Part shown: piece after piece, positions 55,801-58,551 of the stretch | How positions within the stretch are numbered: position 1 is the first letter of the stretch | Layout: every line of letters starts with the position of its first letter | DNA from: Maniola hyperantus | Lineage: Eukaryota > Arthropoda > Insecta > Lepidoptera > Nymphalidae | Assembly (NCBI RefSeq): GCF_902806685.2 | Contig: NC_048553.1 | Location: forward strand, 10,213,099-10,277,098 | Length of the DNA stretch: 64,000 bases | Direction: 5' to 3' | Position numbers and translations under genes: made by a program | Notes under the pieces: model-generated | Told to the model about the DNA's origin: nothing | Databases searched by the model: none | The model's input: only the letters and a program-made list of their open reading frames with translations

Positions 55801-57373
55801 GTACTTTTTATGCCGGAAAATCAAAGAGTTCCCACAGGATTTTTAAAAACCTAAATCCACGCATACAAATACACCAGCATCAGCTAGTTGGGTGTATAAA
55901 TGGACAAAAGCCAACTTAAATTATCCCAGTCCTAGTTGCAAGTGAACCACCTTTTTATATTCTCCATGCCATATCTACAACAAGGTGCTTGATGGAAAAA
56001 GACAGATTTTAATTCCATTTATTAACTTTAGGTTAATCTTTGTGGAGAAGTGAATTAGCACCTTAGTCAAAGTAATCAGCAAAATATAATATTTCTCACC
56101 TGCCATAGATTTCACAGCCGGCACCCTCAAATCTTTATCCTCCAAACTGCACATGTACTTTAATATCTTACTTCTCAATGGCATAAAAAGTTGCGCCACC
56201 GCTCTAAAGTTCAACCATAGCTTCAGATTACCTACAGCTGCCACTATCGCATGAGCCATAGACAAAGGTAGAGTGGTTGGCGTCGCGGACTCAAACACCG
56301 ACGTCATGGCACACACCCCTCCCAACTTACAAAACAAACTAACATTCTTTAATAAATATGCAGGTATTTCTGTATCATGCAGATCACAGTACGAACTTAG
56401 ATTTGATATTTCCTGTGCTGACAAGTCATCTAGACGGCTCAGAGCTGTGTGCTTACAGGCTAGATATAAAGGAAAGTTTAGGAGGAATATTTTTGAGACT
56501 ATATGCATTAGCTTTTCTTTCTGTTGCATCGACCATGACTCCGGGTTTGTGTTTGAAGTTGCCGGTTTGTCACTAGCTTCGTCTTCAACTTTATCAGTAA
56601 CTTCCTCTGGTTTTGTACTCTCTGTTTCCGCACTATCTTCTTTCTTTTCACTCCTTTCTTCTTCATGCTTAGAAGTAGTTGCAACATCCTGCTTTTGTGT
56701 ATCTTGATTTTCAGGTAATGGTTGTGTTTTAGCAGATGTTATTAAATCATCTTTAAGTTGTTTTAGCTGACATACTGACAAGCAGAGTATGCTCTGGACC
56801 ACTAGATAGAACCTCTCAAAGTTTTTTGCATCTCTATAACAGCACATGCATTGCCTAAAATTGTATTAAATTGTTAGTTTCTATGATTGGGTAAAATACT
56901 GTTAAATATGAATAATAATAATGAAACTATTGGCGATAAGCGGAGTCAATTTTTCTACTTATATATCATATAAATATCTACTACATAAGTAAAGGGTGTG
57001 TATTACAGTATCAAATAATTGTTAATTTTTCTGAAAAGTTTTCTTGAGATTATACTTGCACTATGATTTATAGTAGTTAAACATAAAATATGTACCTTTG
57101 AGGCCAGGAAAGTATATAATTTAACACAGTTTCCAGCTCAGATTGGCTTATTGTGGGGTACTGAGATACATCGTCAGTTAGTCTCGTTTCACCTGCAACG
57201 TAAATTAAAACGACTGAAATACAATTCTGTTATAATTCGCATTGATACTGCATGTATGTAGACAGCGTTAGAGCTTCAAATAATACGTAAAAATAAATAG
57301 ACCACAAAATTTCGAAACAATGTAACTTACAATTTAATAAAAGCTGTGAAAACTCCGGACAAACATCACACAT
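429..57373 (-). CDS. puf: USP34/puf giant ubiquitin carboxyl-terminal hydrolase, 48 exons, 3' end outside window
   Basis: Cysteine protease of the USP (C19) family that removes ubiquitin from substrates; the vertebrate ortholog USP34 acts in Wnt/axin and DNA-damage signalling, and Drosophila puf acts in growth and Myc control (family knowledge). Seen here: 48 exons whose joined frame matches USP34 from its first residue. The order is N-terminal helical-repeat region (exons 1-6), low-complexity basic/acidic linker (6-12), long armadillo-like region (12-29) with a ubiquitin-like segment near residues 1130-1230 (exons 19-21), USP domain about residues 1735-2085 (exons 30-36), and C-terminal helical repeats (37-48). 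Key residues are Cys about 1747 in GLTNLGATCYMAS, His about 2020 in GTADGGHYYSF and Asp about 2041 in FNDAEV. All splice phases join without a shift. The 8,150 coding bases cover roughly three quarters of the usual 3,500 residues; the stop lies left of position 1. Exon coordinates are in the four block entries. Confidence 0.97.
954..1975 (+). mobile_element. Penelope-like element fragment with inverted terminal arms
   Basis: A right arm (1711-1940) is repeated in inverted orientation at 954-1183 with about two mismatches in 229 bp, enclosing the end of a Penelope-type coding region. Penelope-like elements often carry such inverted partial copies of their 3' part. After the right arm follows a terminal block (ggaaatcactcacggtag) that recurs at 20502 and, reversed, near 23100. 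The reverse transcriptase is missing apart from a short linker, so the copy is 5'-truncated. Confidence 0.85.
1287..1856 (+). CDS. GIY-YIG endonuclease domain of a Penelope-like element (fragment)
   Basis: The frame is open from about 1185 (entering from the inverted arm) to the stop at 1854-1856; the Met at 1287 is only the first Met of the remnant. Residues show the GIY-YIG nuclease signature GVYMIPC..NYIGETSR with the CxC pair (PCECG) found in Penelope endonucleases, followed by TRVMEHI. The part before it resembles the linker after the reverse transcriptase, and the part after it is Pro/Ser/Arg-rich and lies in the inverted arm. In an intact element it would nick the target DNA. This copy alone cannot transpose. 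Confidence 0.85.
   Translation: MLRSPKDRDPLNVPGVYMIPCECGHNYIGETSRNIQTRVMEHIRSVKNVDTNGSAIAEHIQNSGTTHYIRFDKVSVLSREKFLVPRKIREAIEISRHPNFNRDNGWMLPSAWKPLFDAKTRASVVGRDTISSACLDFGDGSSDEEQQELSGDDRQLSPPPPQPPSQRALRAAGRASRSQNRGAGADGLP
2246..2409 (-). repeat. 3' LTR of the BEL/Pao element
   Basis: 164 bp, TG...CA ends, one mismatch to the other LTR. On its inner side the minus strand shows the purine-rich GGTGGGCGG, a possible polypurine tract; a similar GGTGGGCGGA occurs about 35 bp further in. The outer side abuts ATAAG. Confidence 0.95.
2699..3006. repeat. Minisatellite in the BEL 3' untranslated region, four units of about 77 bp
   Basis: Four tandem units each begin CAAATTGG or close and contain GACTA..ATAAT and CTACAAACACAAAACAACAA. 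They lie between the polyprotein stop (3040) and the 3' LTR. The middle units are most alike, suggesting expansion inside the element. Confidence 0.9.
3040..8238 (-). CDS. BEL/Pao gag-pol polyprotein, 1,732 codons, intact
   Basis: The single polyprotein of a BEL/Pao retrotransposon would supply capsid, protease, reverse transcriptase, RNase H and integrase. Seen in order: a DUF1759-type gag domain (about residues 120-270), zinc knuckles of the CX2CX4HX4C type near residues 320-390 (two complete and a third with His in the last position), a DUF1758 aspartic protease with Asp about 460 in LVDQGSQ, reverse transcriptase with the YMDD active site about residue 880, RNase H-like region with HGFSDAS, integrase zinc-binding HHCC near 1365-1400, an integrase core with DNGTNF, and a C-terminal DUF5641-type domain with PPARW. 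Length fits the family. No stop or frameshift interrupts it. Start chosen as the first Met of the frame. Confidence 0.96.
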   Translation of the reverse strand: MDSLVRIQENINKKINKGYSNFKKSPKERVTEGYIETRLESLEKEWSTFYDTNQKIMSEFDGKVVQTSEYFLKDIYSLTEEVYMDYKTELKERLSKFRTTSDVKKSCSDSSCDGNQRGVQLPKITIPNFSGDYSEWATFRDLFVALIHNNESLLNVQKLHYLKSYLTGEAEQLLRHLAITNENYTTCWNILERRYNNKRFITNCIFKRFFSQKNITFESAKAIKELLDTTNECLNALVNIGINVENWDIIVIYILSLKLDTESRKQWEAKACSFTDELPTLKQFLEFLEHRFRSLEFLGTKVVKGSQSHHVSTSFDNNQSISCIYCSGTDHKLGNCNDFSKTDLTTRRNFVQSTRLCFNCLGKNHLVSSCRLPTRCRYCKGKHHSQIHGSNLSTQNPGVNNQSVDSNDIGTNSTTEQGETTIENITTCCSNTKSQVLLATALLKAETNTGSTMTLRALVDQGSQASFITESAVRLLGLKKVKANSVITGVGNASLDSKYVVYLKLQSLQDPTFTIRVKAHVLNKLTSFIPDRKFVAHLWPNLPKMKLADPDFNIPSKIDTLLGADVYCHILVEGLIRGPPGTPIAQNTKLGWILSGQVSEESETRDTLNCYTTIIAMHAQNNDEEFNLKKFWELESDNFTLSKNHRTVEEQRCEDFFQETTTRDSEGRYIVQLPFKEEDPSCKYGNSREIAITRFLMLEKRLLKSPNLKTQYSDVISECLTLGHMEVIHPEQIDKPGSVYLPHHAVIRADKTTSKVRVVFDASCRDNNGASLNNDLMVGPTLQAELRHIIMKWRIHPICMVADIVKMYRQIRVADEAIDFQRLVWRTRTDEDLQHLRLTRVTFGTASAPYLAVRSLHQTAYDEGKDFPMATEKILKDFYMDDLLTGCQSVAEGKQLFVEISKILNKGGFELQKWSSNNDELLDEINQGNKSTKNNLTLKTDETIKILGLTWNRRTDDFKYSVQLPAVNKPVTKRKVVSDIAKLFDPMGWIAPAIVKAKIMIQRLWLAGIGWDEELPPNLLKDWINYRNELTALTGFKIPRWIGVNDKNTMMELHGFSDASNEAYAAVVYARIVDEAGHIYVYLITSKTKVAPIKQVSIPRLELCGAVLAAKLLQEVSEVLKVPKEKLHAWTDSTVVLAWLSSHPSRWKTFIANRVSEILTILDREQWSHVSTKDNPADCASRGVNPSVLELIQLWKTGPALLRKSTIDYHQGQIGDTDLEERKMKVGHLRETNQFELWNKFSTLRKLIRVLAYCRRFLARSRKTKTNETTSWLTSGELNEALHICVKQCQNDNFLQEINDIKQHGTVNRKSKLTSLNPFLDTTDTLRVGGRLERASVTNDMKHPVILPAKSHLTDLVIAEAHEKTLHGGPQSMLNYLRSKYWVIDAKNRIKLFVRKCVICVRHAARTRDQLMGQLPSARVTPTRPFFQSGVDYAGPIQIRASKGRGHRSYKGYICLFVCMATRAIHLEAVTDLTAQGFLAAFKRFVSRRGHCSDLFSDNGTNFVGASRELKNLFAQERQNLTKEIAECLANNGTTWHFIPPHTPHFGGLWKAGIKSTKHHLRRVIGSHTLTFEEITTLLYQIEACLNSRPLSQISDSSQDPIPLTPAHFLIGEPVMLVPEYNYENSNISSLKRWQLTQKMLQEFWRRWSQEYLNQFLHRYKWATKIPEPNIGDIVLVKEDDLPPARWLLGIVTAKHTGLDNITRVVSLKCRGVIIKRPVAKLCVLPVNTDKG
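8848..9011 (-). repeat. 5' LTR of the BEL/Pao element
   Basis: 164 bp, near-identical to the 3' LTR. Immediately inside it (8847 leftward, minus strand) the sequence starts TGGCTCTTCGAGACCGG, which begins with TGG as a tRNA primer-binding site should; the matching tRNA was not identified. A second TGGCGCC motif lies about 40 bp further in. LTR promoter activity would read toward puf exon 48, in the sense orientation. Confidence 0.93.
9060..9346 (-). mobile_element. SINE family 3, copy next to puf exon 47
   Basis: Minus strand: GATAGCCTAGTGGTTAGGAC (box A), GGGGGTTCGATCCC (box B), then a body with AACTTTTCGGAGTTATTTGC and an end in CCATCG..TTGATCATAAT. It begins 27 bp after the exon 47 donor. 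Other copies: 52088-52292 (plus), 59828-60098 (minus); 3' pieces at 27243-27380, 32130-32400, 37690-37850 and 49279-49456. Confidence 0.8.
10217..10263. repeat. Perfect foldback, 16-bp stem
   Basis: GGACATGACAACGAGC and its exact inverse separated by 15 bases, 50 bp downstream of the candidate exon 46b. Confidence 0.95.
10316..10456 (-). CDS. Candidate duplicated or alternative puf exon (46b)
   Basis: An open stretch of 47 codons lies between a CACAG acceptor and a CAG|GTATTT donor, in phase 0 at both ends, 138 bp downstream of exon 46. Its last residues (TPDIAHQTLHQ) closely resemble the last residues of exon 46 (LPDTAHHTLHQ), and the similarity continues into both donors (GTAATTTATA against GTATTTATAT). 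In the last ten codons the two copies differ at five bases, four of them third positions and three synonymous, which suggests the copy has been under coding constraint. Upstream of that shared tail the two exons are unlike. It could be used in addition to exon 46, after a shortened exon 46, or not at all. Inclusion would add 47 residues without a shift. Confidence 0.5.
11700..11743. repeat. Perfect foldback, 15-bp stem
   Basis: ACTAACATCCAAAGC and its exact inverse separated by 14 bases, in puf intron 44. Confidence 0.95.
11985..12075 (+). mobile_element. LINE ORF tail fragment
   Basis: Reads RWTDDIKRIAGSHWIQAA on the plus strand, the typical end of a lepidopteran LINE ORF2. A matching continuation (DRGVWKSLQETYIQ) is at 10960-11015. 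Confidence 0.6.
12117..12240 (-). pseudogene. Broken copy of puf exon 43 (ghost exon 1)
   Basis: A second, shorter copy of exon 43 abuts the first ghost in the same orientation. It keeps the block LVSGLVE followed by diverged WWDASGHL, reading the minus strand, and then meets an in-frame TAG. Ghost 1 retains the nine bases coding around VSG that ghost 2 has lost, so both derive independently from the intact exon or from a common longer copy. No usable splice donor was found at the expected end. Confidence 0.8.
12241..12410 (-). pseudogene. Broken copy of puf exon 43 (ghost exon 2)
   Basis: This segment, directly downstream of exon 43 (12425-12625), repeats most of that exon and the bases past its donor. 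Matching pieces include the reading SCGDKLRP, the GAGCTCTAGACAA block, the LVERSRDA block and the final GCATGTAATAAAACGCGAGC block seen on the plus strand. It is disabled: an in-frame TGA follows the SCGDKLRP equivalent, and a 7-base deletion after the SRDA codons shifts the frame. It also lacks the Gly-Ser repeat. It is a tandem exon duplication, not a retrocopy, because intron sequence beyond the donor is included. Confidence 0.85.
12626..13315. other. Puf intron 42: no gene seen
   Basis: Contains a worn repeat Z-like piece (12665-12830) and one copy of the repeat at 13035-13170. Confidence 0.55.
14779..15166. mobile_element. Inverted-repeat element with GTTCTTGCA ends, copy 2
   Basis: Left end AGTTCTTGCAATTTACGAAG and right end inverse (CCTCGTGAAATGCAAGAACT), same family as 24427-24630 but with a longer, unrelated interior. 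It fills most of puf intron 39. Confidence 0.65.
15773..15952 (+). mobile_element. SINE family 1, copy 1 (tRNA-headed)
   Basis: The head has the pol III box pattern (GCCTCAATCGGTAAAGGAG... GGTTCAAACCC) of a tRNA-derived SINE, then TCGTACCTACTCCTAGCAC, GGGGAATATTAGTCATTTAA and an A-rich end. Other copies, all minus strand: 20036-20207, 23879-24038 and 60171-60347. Confidence 0.8.
16205..16561 (-). mobile_element. SINE family 2, full copy (tRNA-headed)
   Basis: Minus strand begins GACCTCCCTGGCGTAGTGG with box A, then box B in GGGTTCGATTCC, then body containing CGGCACGATGCCGTGTAGAA and GGTTAGCCCGC and a poly-A end (T run at 16217-16240 on plus). Partial copies lie at 22310-22560 (plus), 32965-33112 (minus) and 51300-51490 (minus). 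Confidence 0.8.
16848..23792 (-). CDS. puf: puf exons 30-37: USP catalytic domain
   Basis: Exons: 30 23566-23792, 31 22611-22814, 32 21884-22056, 33 21137-21303, 34 19842-19932, 35 18028-18205, 36 17644-17784, 37 16848-17002. Exon 30 has the Cys box GLTNLGATCYMAS. Exon 31 has the QQ/substrate-cleft region with LNTGEQKDMAEFF. Exon 32 has a zinc-knuckle CxxC (YTCSQCANKV); only one CxxC pair is visible, as in vertebrate USP34. Exon 33 has the ILCFNTMRYTFNM strand block. Exon 34 is a Lys/Glu-rich insertion. Exon 35 has the His box GTADGGHYYSF and FNDAEV with the third catalytic residue. Exon 36 has SAYMLFYE, which closes the domain, followed by a Gln/Glu-rich linker that runs into exon 37 (RWIWDDNMQFLHDKNIF). 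All triad residues are present, so an active protease is expected. Confidence 0.97.
17161..17603 (-). mobile_element. SINE family 2 copy interrupted by a LINE tail
   Basis: The SINE head (17480-17603) and body (17190-17292) are separated by about 160 bp (17292-17452) that starts with a T run on the plus strand and resembles a reverse-oriented LINE 3' end. The SINE head ends 40 bp from the exon 36 donor side. Confidence 0.7.
18206..19841. other. Puf intron 34: AT-rich, no gene seen
   Basis: Holds a repeat Z relative (18555-18770) and a (TA)n tract; the rest is AT-rich sequence with no recognised element. Confidence 0.6.
19620..19649. repeat. (TA)n microsatellite
   Basis: About 12 uninterrupted TA repeats in puf intron 34. 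Confidence 0.9.
20462..20540 (+). mobile_element. Penelope-like 3'-end remnant
   Basis: Contains TGTCCCGGCTTTACTTACGTG (reverse of the arm end) joined to the terminal block GGAAATCACTCACGGTAG and AACGCTAAAA seen at 1941-1972. Everything between has been lost. Confidence 0.7.
20690..20850. repeat. Dispersed repeat, second copy at 13035-13170
   Basis: Both copies contain GCTAAAATCACGGGTTTTAC followed by CATCTAAAAATTAAATTTA and end with GGTTGTGCT.AGAATC. Non-coding. Confidence 0.7.
22893..22934. repeat. Perfect foldback, 19-bp stem and 4-base loop
   Basis: CTGGGCCCATAACCAGTTA, then CTCC, then its exact inverse. Lies in puf intron 30. Confidence 0.95.
23093..23312. mobile_element. Penelope-like remnant folded as an inverted repeat
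   Basis: The terminal block in reverse (GAGTGATTTCCATTATA) is followed by an arm reading GTTTAGTCGACGTTAGCCC, a short spacer with CGCGTCGCGG, and then the same arm inverted (GGGCTAACATCGACTAAAC). This is the same family as 954-1975 but with only the arm ends left. Confidence 0.75.
24319..24426. mobile_element. Small inverted-repeat element
   Basis: Left arm CTCTAAACTTAACTAAAAT and right arm inverse (TTAATTTAGTTTAGAG), with internal TCTAAATCTATTGCTATC matched by GATAGCACTAGATTTAGA. About 108 bp. Directly abuts the next element. Confidence 0.7.
24427..24630. mobile_element. Inverted-repeat element with GTTCTTGCATTTC ends, copy 1
   Basis: Left end GTTCTTGCATTTCACGAGG and right end the imperfect inverse (TTCATGAATTGTAAGAAC). 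Related ends bound 14779-15166. Confidence 0.7.
24723..40700 (-). CDS. puf: puf exons 9-29: linker, armadillo-like region and ubiquitin-like segment
   Basis: Exons: 9 40579-40700, 10 40060-40171, 11 39110-39266, 12 38097-38252, 13 37225-37352, 14 37006-37084, 15 36419-36633, 16 35987-36167, 17 34845-34995, 18 33849-34152, 19 33381-33570, 20 32727-32855, 21 31920-32096, 22 30196-30517, 23 29283-29407, 24 28575-28694, 25 27389-27511, 26 27014-27154, 27 26658-26769, 28 25703-25917, 29 24723-24891. Exon 9 carries a strongly basic stretch (RPRKKLYKKRTVRKPRKPR), a possible nuclear localisation signal. Exons 12-18 align closely with USP34 (GNTLLWDLLQD, LRLLPKLF, LHFLTAIFSPVGSPHHF, LLLLKTHLDTFKRR). 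Exons 19-21 form the ubiquitin-like part (HQSDLVAHLRAHV, then DYDERTLYDMGFKDNQMVYV). Exons 10, 11, 21 and 23-26 are less conserved but keep phase. Donors of exons 11 and 16 (GTTAGT), 17 (GTCATT) and 19 (GTTGGT) are weak. Confidence 0.92.
25009..25443 (+). mobile_element. Dispersed repeat W, copy 1
   Basis: About 435 bp from AGGGTTTCGTACCTCGAAAGG to CGCACTTGGCCGGTTTTTTT, with a GTCTGTCTGTC run, ATCATGAAATTTGGCAG and GGGGTATCATATGAAAGG. No coding capacity. Other near full-length copies: 29702-30138 (+), 50184-50619 (+), 50854-51303 (+) and 53548-53972 (-). Short pieces of related sequence lie at 15470-15660, 32505-32690, 33590-33790, 42340-42372 and 54000-54330. Confidence 0.85.
25945..26093. 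mobile_element. MITE family A, copy 1
   Basis: About 149 bp with terminal inverted repeats: starts GTACAAAATGATTTCTCACG and ends in its imperfect inverse (CGTCATTTGGTAC). Interior has TGTCAAAAGTACGATTTTAG. Lies in puf intron 27, 28 bp upstream of the exon 28 acceptor. Confidence 0.85.
26098..26283. mobile_element. Inverted-repeat element next to MITE A copy 1
   Basis: Left end AAAGATGTTCTATTTCACGA and right end inverse TTTTCGTGAAATGGAACATC. It begins a few bases after the neighbouring MITE ends. Confidence 0.65.
28816..28864. repeat. (GA)n microsatellite
   Basis: About 24 GA repeats with single AAAG and AT interruptions, in puf intron 23. Confidence 0.95.
31500..31720. repeat. Repeat pair in opposite orientation (with 35050-35280)
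   Basis: Both contain the block ACTAAAGCTACGA.GGTTCCA and AACGCGCCCAGGTCTGAGAAG with AAACTCAGCCGGG. At 35050-35280 the block is inverted. The pair flanks puf exons 17-21. Confidence 0.75.
32206..32338. mobile_element. MITE nested inside a SINE copy (puf intron 20)
   Basis: Ends are CTATAGAGCGCACT and its inverse AGTGCGCTCTATAG; internal arms read AGAGTTGAAACGAGACAGA and its near inverse. The flanking SINE (32130-32400) is interrupted exactly here between ACTCTGAG and CTGAGAGGAG, so the MITE came later. Confidence 0.8.
34320..34550. mobile_element. Dispersed lepidopteran repeat Z (representative copy)
   Basis: Begins ACTAGCAGATGCCCGCGACT and ends in CATTTATAATATTATTAGG, non-coding, about 230 bp. 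The same family or close relatives, in both orientations, occur near 14400-14650, 16633-16810, 18555-18770, 21345-21590, 27545-27770, 30645-30860, 37855-38070, 39310-39520, 39825-40050, 45250-45655, 51675-51890, 54350-54535, 54860-55080, 55140-55365, 55660-55890, 60590-60830, 61105-61275 and 62600-62815. The family name was not determined. Confidence 0.75.
38815..38949. mobile_element. MITE with 27-bp perfect inverted ends (puf intron 11)
   Basis: Both ends read ATTTTAATGTAGATAACGGG inward and continue to TACATAC. The interior has the GC-rich CGACCCGTGC/GCACGG segments. About 135 bp, no coding capacity. Confidence 0.85.
39690..39832. repeat. Dispersed repeat, second copy at 31365-31505
   Basis: Shared segments include ACCATGTCTCATTAACATCG, GCTCGAAACTTCAGTCTAGT and GCTGACGTCACTAAAATGGC in the same order and orientation. 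Non-coding. Confidence 0.75.
40762..40818. repeat. (TTTG)n microsatellite, unit 1
   Basis: About 14 perfect TTTG repeats inside tandem unit 1; the matching array in unit 2 (41523-41599) has about 19. Confidence 0.95.
41523..41599. repeat. (TTTG)n microsatellite, unit 2
   Basis: About 19 perfect TTTG repeats, roughly 20 bp longer than in the duplicate unit, which accounts for the length difference between the two units. Confidence 0.95.
43260..43690 (-). mobile_element. LINE fragment: C-terminal end of a reverse transcriptase ORF
   Basis: Overlapping open frames on the minus strand read SFHPYVVDIP, FASSFLIRVAKVWNTLPL and FKTRVNRHL, the pattern that ends jockey/CR1-type ORF2 proteins (conserved W-N-x-LP). 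Frameshifts split it. A more diverged copy of the same family lies at 27770-28140 (minus). Confidence 0.75.
44281..44372. repeat. Interrupted (TG)n microsatellite
   Basis: Imperfect TG/TATG/GCGTG repeats in puf intron 8, just after a T-rich LINE-like tail (44100-44280). Confidence 0.9.
45919..47805 (+). CDS. Secreted Ser/Gly/Tyr-rich repeat glycoprotein, intronless gene nested in puf intron 8
   Basis: Family not recognised. The frame opens at 45793, but I place the start at the Met at 45919 because MAGRFLLCLVLLCVVSNYSEC is a clear signal peptide (627 residues after it are counted from there). Order after the signal: a basic Ser/Arg/Trp stretch; Trp-Ser repeats (SSKPSSSW); about eight repeats of a unit like GSSAPKYPSSSSGLSGF (46189-46620); a His/Tyr/Asn-rich region with GDLLTGLALYNMGR then NNYYYNDDYYRRRY; a Cys pair module (CTLRI...KIPC); about 130 residues with 16 N-x-S/T sequons; a second Cys pair (CEVDI...KVDC); and a short hydrophobic C-terminus (PPWWLSLFIAV) that may signal a GPI anchor. 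AATAAA occurs at 47808. It lies on the strand opposite puf. Function unknown; extracellular or cell-surface by inference. Confidence 0.88.
   Translation: MAGRFLLCLVLLCVVSNYSECKRYGSSSSGRSSGSSWGRSWGSSSASKPSSSWSSFGSSKPSSSWSSSGSSKPSSSWSSFGSSVPSYSWSGSSAPKYPSSSSGLSGFGSSAPKYPSSSSGLSGFGFGSSAPKYPSSSSGLSGFGSSAPKYPSSSSGLSGFGSSAPKYPSSSSGLSGFGSSAPKYPSSSSGLSGFGSSAPKYPSSTGLSGFGSGAPKYPSSSTGLSGGGSNFGSGSGSRYPSTSWSGSGSGSKYPPSTGLSGSEIQKHNTHHSSNSYNTNTGYGSGHNNYGTHNYGSHGQPHSYFNTPTYYTAPQHVYITEYRNSGSRYGDLLTGLALYNMGRSHSYHNNYYYNDDYYRRRYHTSGSSSYDTPRDEATCTLRIKENNKVEVLKIPCEIVSTFTEGSKKVATDSVTQTVCVSNYTVINNTLPATTSVPAVNVTMLSNGTIVNTENSPILAANGTLLNSTMPATASPANISVSTLLNNATSLNTTVSSAESNSTAINSTLSSVNVTNINSTAKPMYVSTNSTPYTISTSNVTVMNATKCTVTTDPLAVKGPPVNPSNMECEVDIATKDSHILRSKVDCSTLLNYAKMPEPKKEQSAVLPSRSTLKSWLSNPPWWLSLFIAV
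46189..46690 (+). repeat. In-frame coding repeat array of the nested gene
   Basis: Units of about 51 bp encode variants of GSSAPKYPSSSSGLSGF; six are nearly identical, the outer ones are diverged (TGLSG, SGSGSKYP). One unit has a duplicated GF pair. Because unit length is a multiple of three, array changes keep the frame; the array also creates long open frames in the other readings that are not genes. Confidence 0.9.
47830..49278. other. Puf intron 8, downstream of the nested gene: no gene seen
   Basis: AT-rich sequence with MITE A copy 2 and, near 49070-49260, a degenerate dispersed repeat with TCTGTCTATCTATCTGTCGG. Nothing else recognised. Confidence 0.6.
48414..48561. mobile_element. MITE family A, copy 2
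   Basis: Same inverted ends (AATGACTTCTCACGCGTCAT / GAGAAGTCATTTTGTAC) and the same interior CATGTCAAAAGTACTATTTTAG. Lies in puf intron 8, downstream of the nested gene. Confidence 0.85.
49740..50170 (+). mobile_element. LINE fragment: C-terminal region of an ORF2
   Basis: The frame from 49770 to 50006 reads LPQKMYADAIESVKRRCSQR and LKYFKLDSLCMSRMQCYCI, resembling the region after the reverse transcriptase in non-LTR elements (ES.xRR, L..LR motif). It stops after about 79 codons and has no upstream domain. Confidence 0.6.
51547..57373 (-). CDS. puf: puf exons 1-8: start codon, N-terminal domain and linker
   Basis: Exons: 1 57331-57373 (start codon at 57373, protein begins MCDVCPEFSQ), 2 57096-57192, 3 56100-56854, 4 54577-54848, 5 53293-53511, 6 52812-52991, 7 51903-51981, 8 51547-51619. 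The start was chosen because MC.xC near the N-terminus and the following RQC.CC motif across the exon 2/3 junction match USP34. Exon 3 is the longest in the window (755 bp) and contains an acidic, Glu/Lys-rich stretch that is species-variable, then a conserved block ending at VKSMA. Exon 4 begins DFMWGAAKEPLD and ends FGPNLHVE; exon 5 contains LVWAAAQLKHC. Exons 6-8 encode Pro/Ser-rich and acidic low-complexity sequence where vertebrate USP34 is also poorly conserved, so exons 7 and 8 rest mainly on splice sites and phase. Confidence 0.93.
52708..52800 (-). mobile_element. Short tRNA-headed SINE (family 4)
   Basis: Minus strand GTCCTCGTTTGTCTAGTGGT ... GTCCTGGGTTCAATTCCCAG has A and B boxes and ends in an A run. 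The acceptor arms do not pair as in a real tRNA, so it is called a SINE. It starts 11 bp from the exon 6 donor. Confidence 0.65.
54085..54130. repeat. Perfect foldback, 21-bp stem and 4-base loop
   Basis: Left stem 54085-54105 (contains GGCCATGACTATTCTAT), loop GAAA, right stem 54110-54130 exact inverse. A short direct repeat (TTATTATAACAGCAATAGAAAT-like) follows at 54150-54200. Puf intron 4. Confidence 0.95.
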
Positions 57374-57855
57374 TCTCAAAGTTTTTAGTTAATAAAAAGC
57401 GAAATATTGTTAAAATATTATCGCAACTGTTATTGTGGCTAAAATATTGATCATCATTGATATTTTCATATCAGAAAACGAACACTGCCTCGCAAATGTC
57501 ACAGAAACGTTCCACCATTGTTGACGATGTTGTCAAAGCTGCGTTTTGTTACACTCAGGTTACGCGCTAAGTGATTCGGGTTTAAAAATATAAGGACATT
57601 AAAAAGGATTAAAAATTTAATTGTTAAAACATTTGATTTAAATTTATTTCGCGTAAAACCACATTACAGTAGGAAGTAGATCAAATTATTAAATGAAATT
57701 TATTCTGAAAAATTACACTTGAGCAAAAATTAAACGTACAAGGCTAGTGTTTGACGTTCAGAAACTAAACATCGCAAATCGCTTATAAAAATCCTCACGG
57801 TGCCGCTAGACATGCTGCAAGCATTGGCGAGATTGGCAAACATCACGTATAGTCC

Positions 57856-58019
57856 GTACAAAATGACTTTCACGCGCCATTTTAACGATGAGTCAACTGT
57901 CAAATCAAAATTACAGTAGTTTACCCATAGTTCACATTTAAAATAAGGGCTAAAATCGTACTTTTGGCATGAAATTTGACCCAAGAAGTAAAAATGGCGC
58001 GTGGAGAGTTAAATTTACG
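57856..58019. mobile_element. MITE family A, copy 3, in the puf/ALG12 intergenic region
   Basis: Starts GTACAAAATGACTTTCACGC with the matching inverted end AAAATGGCGCGTGGAGAG. More diverged than copies 1 and 2. It sits about 480 bp upstream of the puf start codon. A partial copy (left end only) is at 62550-62600 in ALG12 intron 6. Confidence 0.8.
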
Positions 58020-58176
58020 AGTTATAGTACTTTCTATACACCACAAACAAACCTATAAACACAGTATTTGGCTATGGTTTGGCTTATAGATCGACCGAAA
58101 AGATTCCAAATCAAATGAGTGAGCGCCACTTTCGTTCTTGTGGTAACACGGTACCGCAATATTGTTGAGTAGAGCC

Positions 58177-58551
58177 AGGCGTTACTTTGTGGAAATCCAT
58201 GATATACAATGTACCAAAAACTTAATTTGCTATAATCCGCTGAAACCGATCAAATCTGTTGGTGCAAACTTTGCAGTTGTGGATTGTAAGGTCTCCATAT
58301 CCTGAGGATGCTCCGGTGTCGGGGAGAAACGTGCGTCGAGTGTGTTTTGGGATTTGTGTGGTGCGTACCTATAGCTTGCTTGGTGGCTGGTTTTTCATGC
58401 ATGTTTAGTAGTGGGAGTGCGGGTGGTGCGTTATCACTCGCATGCTACATGTTGTACCATACCACACAGATTTGATAGATTTCAGCGGATTATACCAAAT
58501 TAAACTTTTGATGCATTGTATATTATCATAGATTTCCCCGAAGTAACGCCT
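58177..58551. mobile_element. Long-inverted-repeat element in the puf/ALG12 intergenic region
   Basis: 375 bp with inverted ends of about 80 bp: AGGCGTTACTTTGTGGAAAT ... CTATAATCCGCTGAAACC on the left and the inverse on the right. The interior (58260-58455) codes for nothing. No transposase; a non-autonomous DNA element is the likely identity. A target duplication was not clear. Confidence 0.8.
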
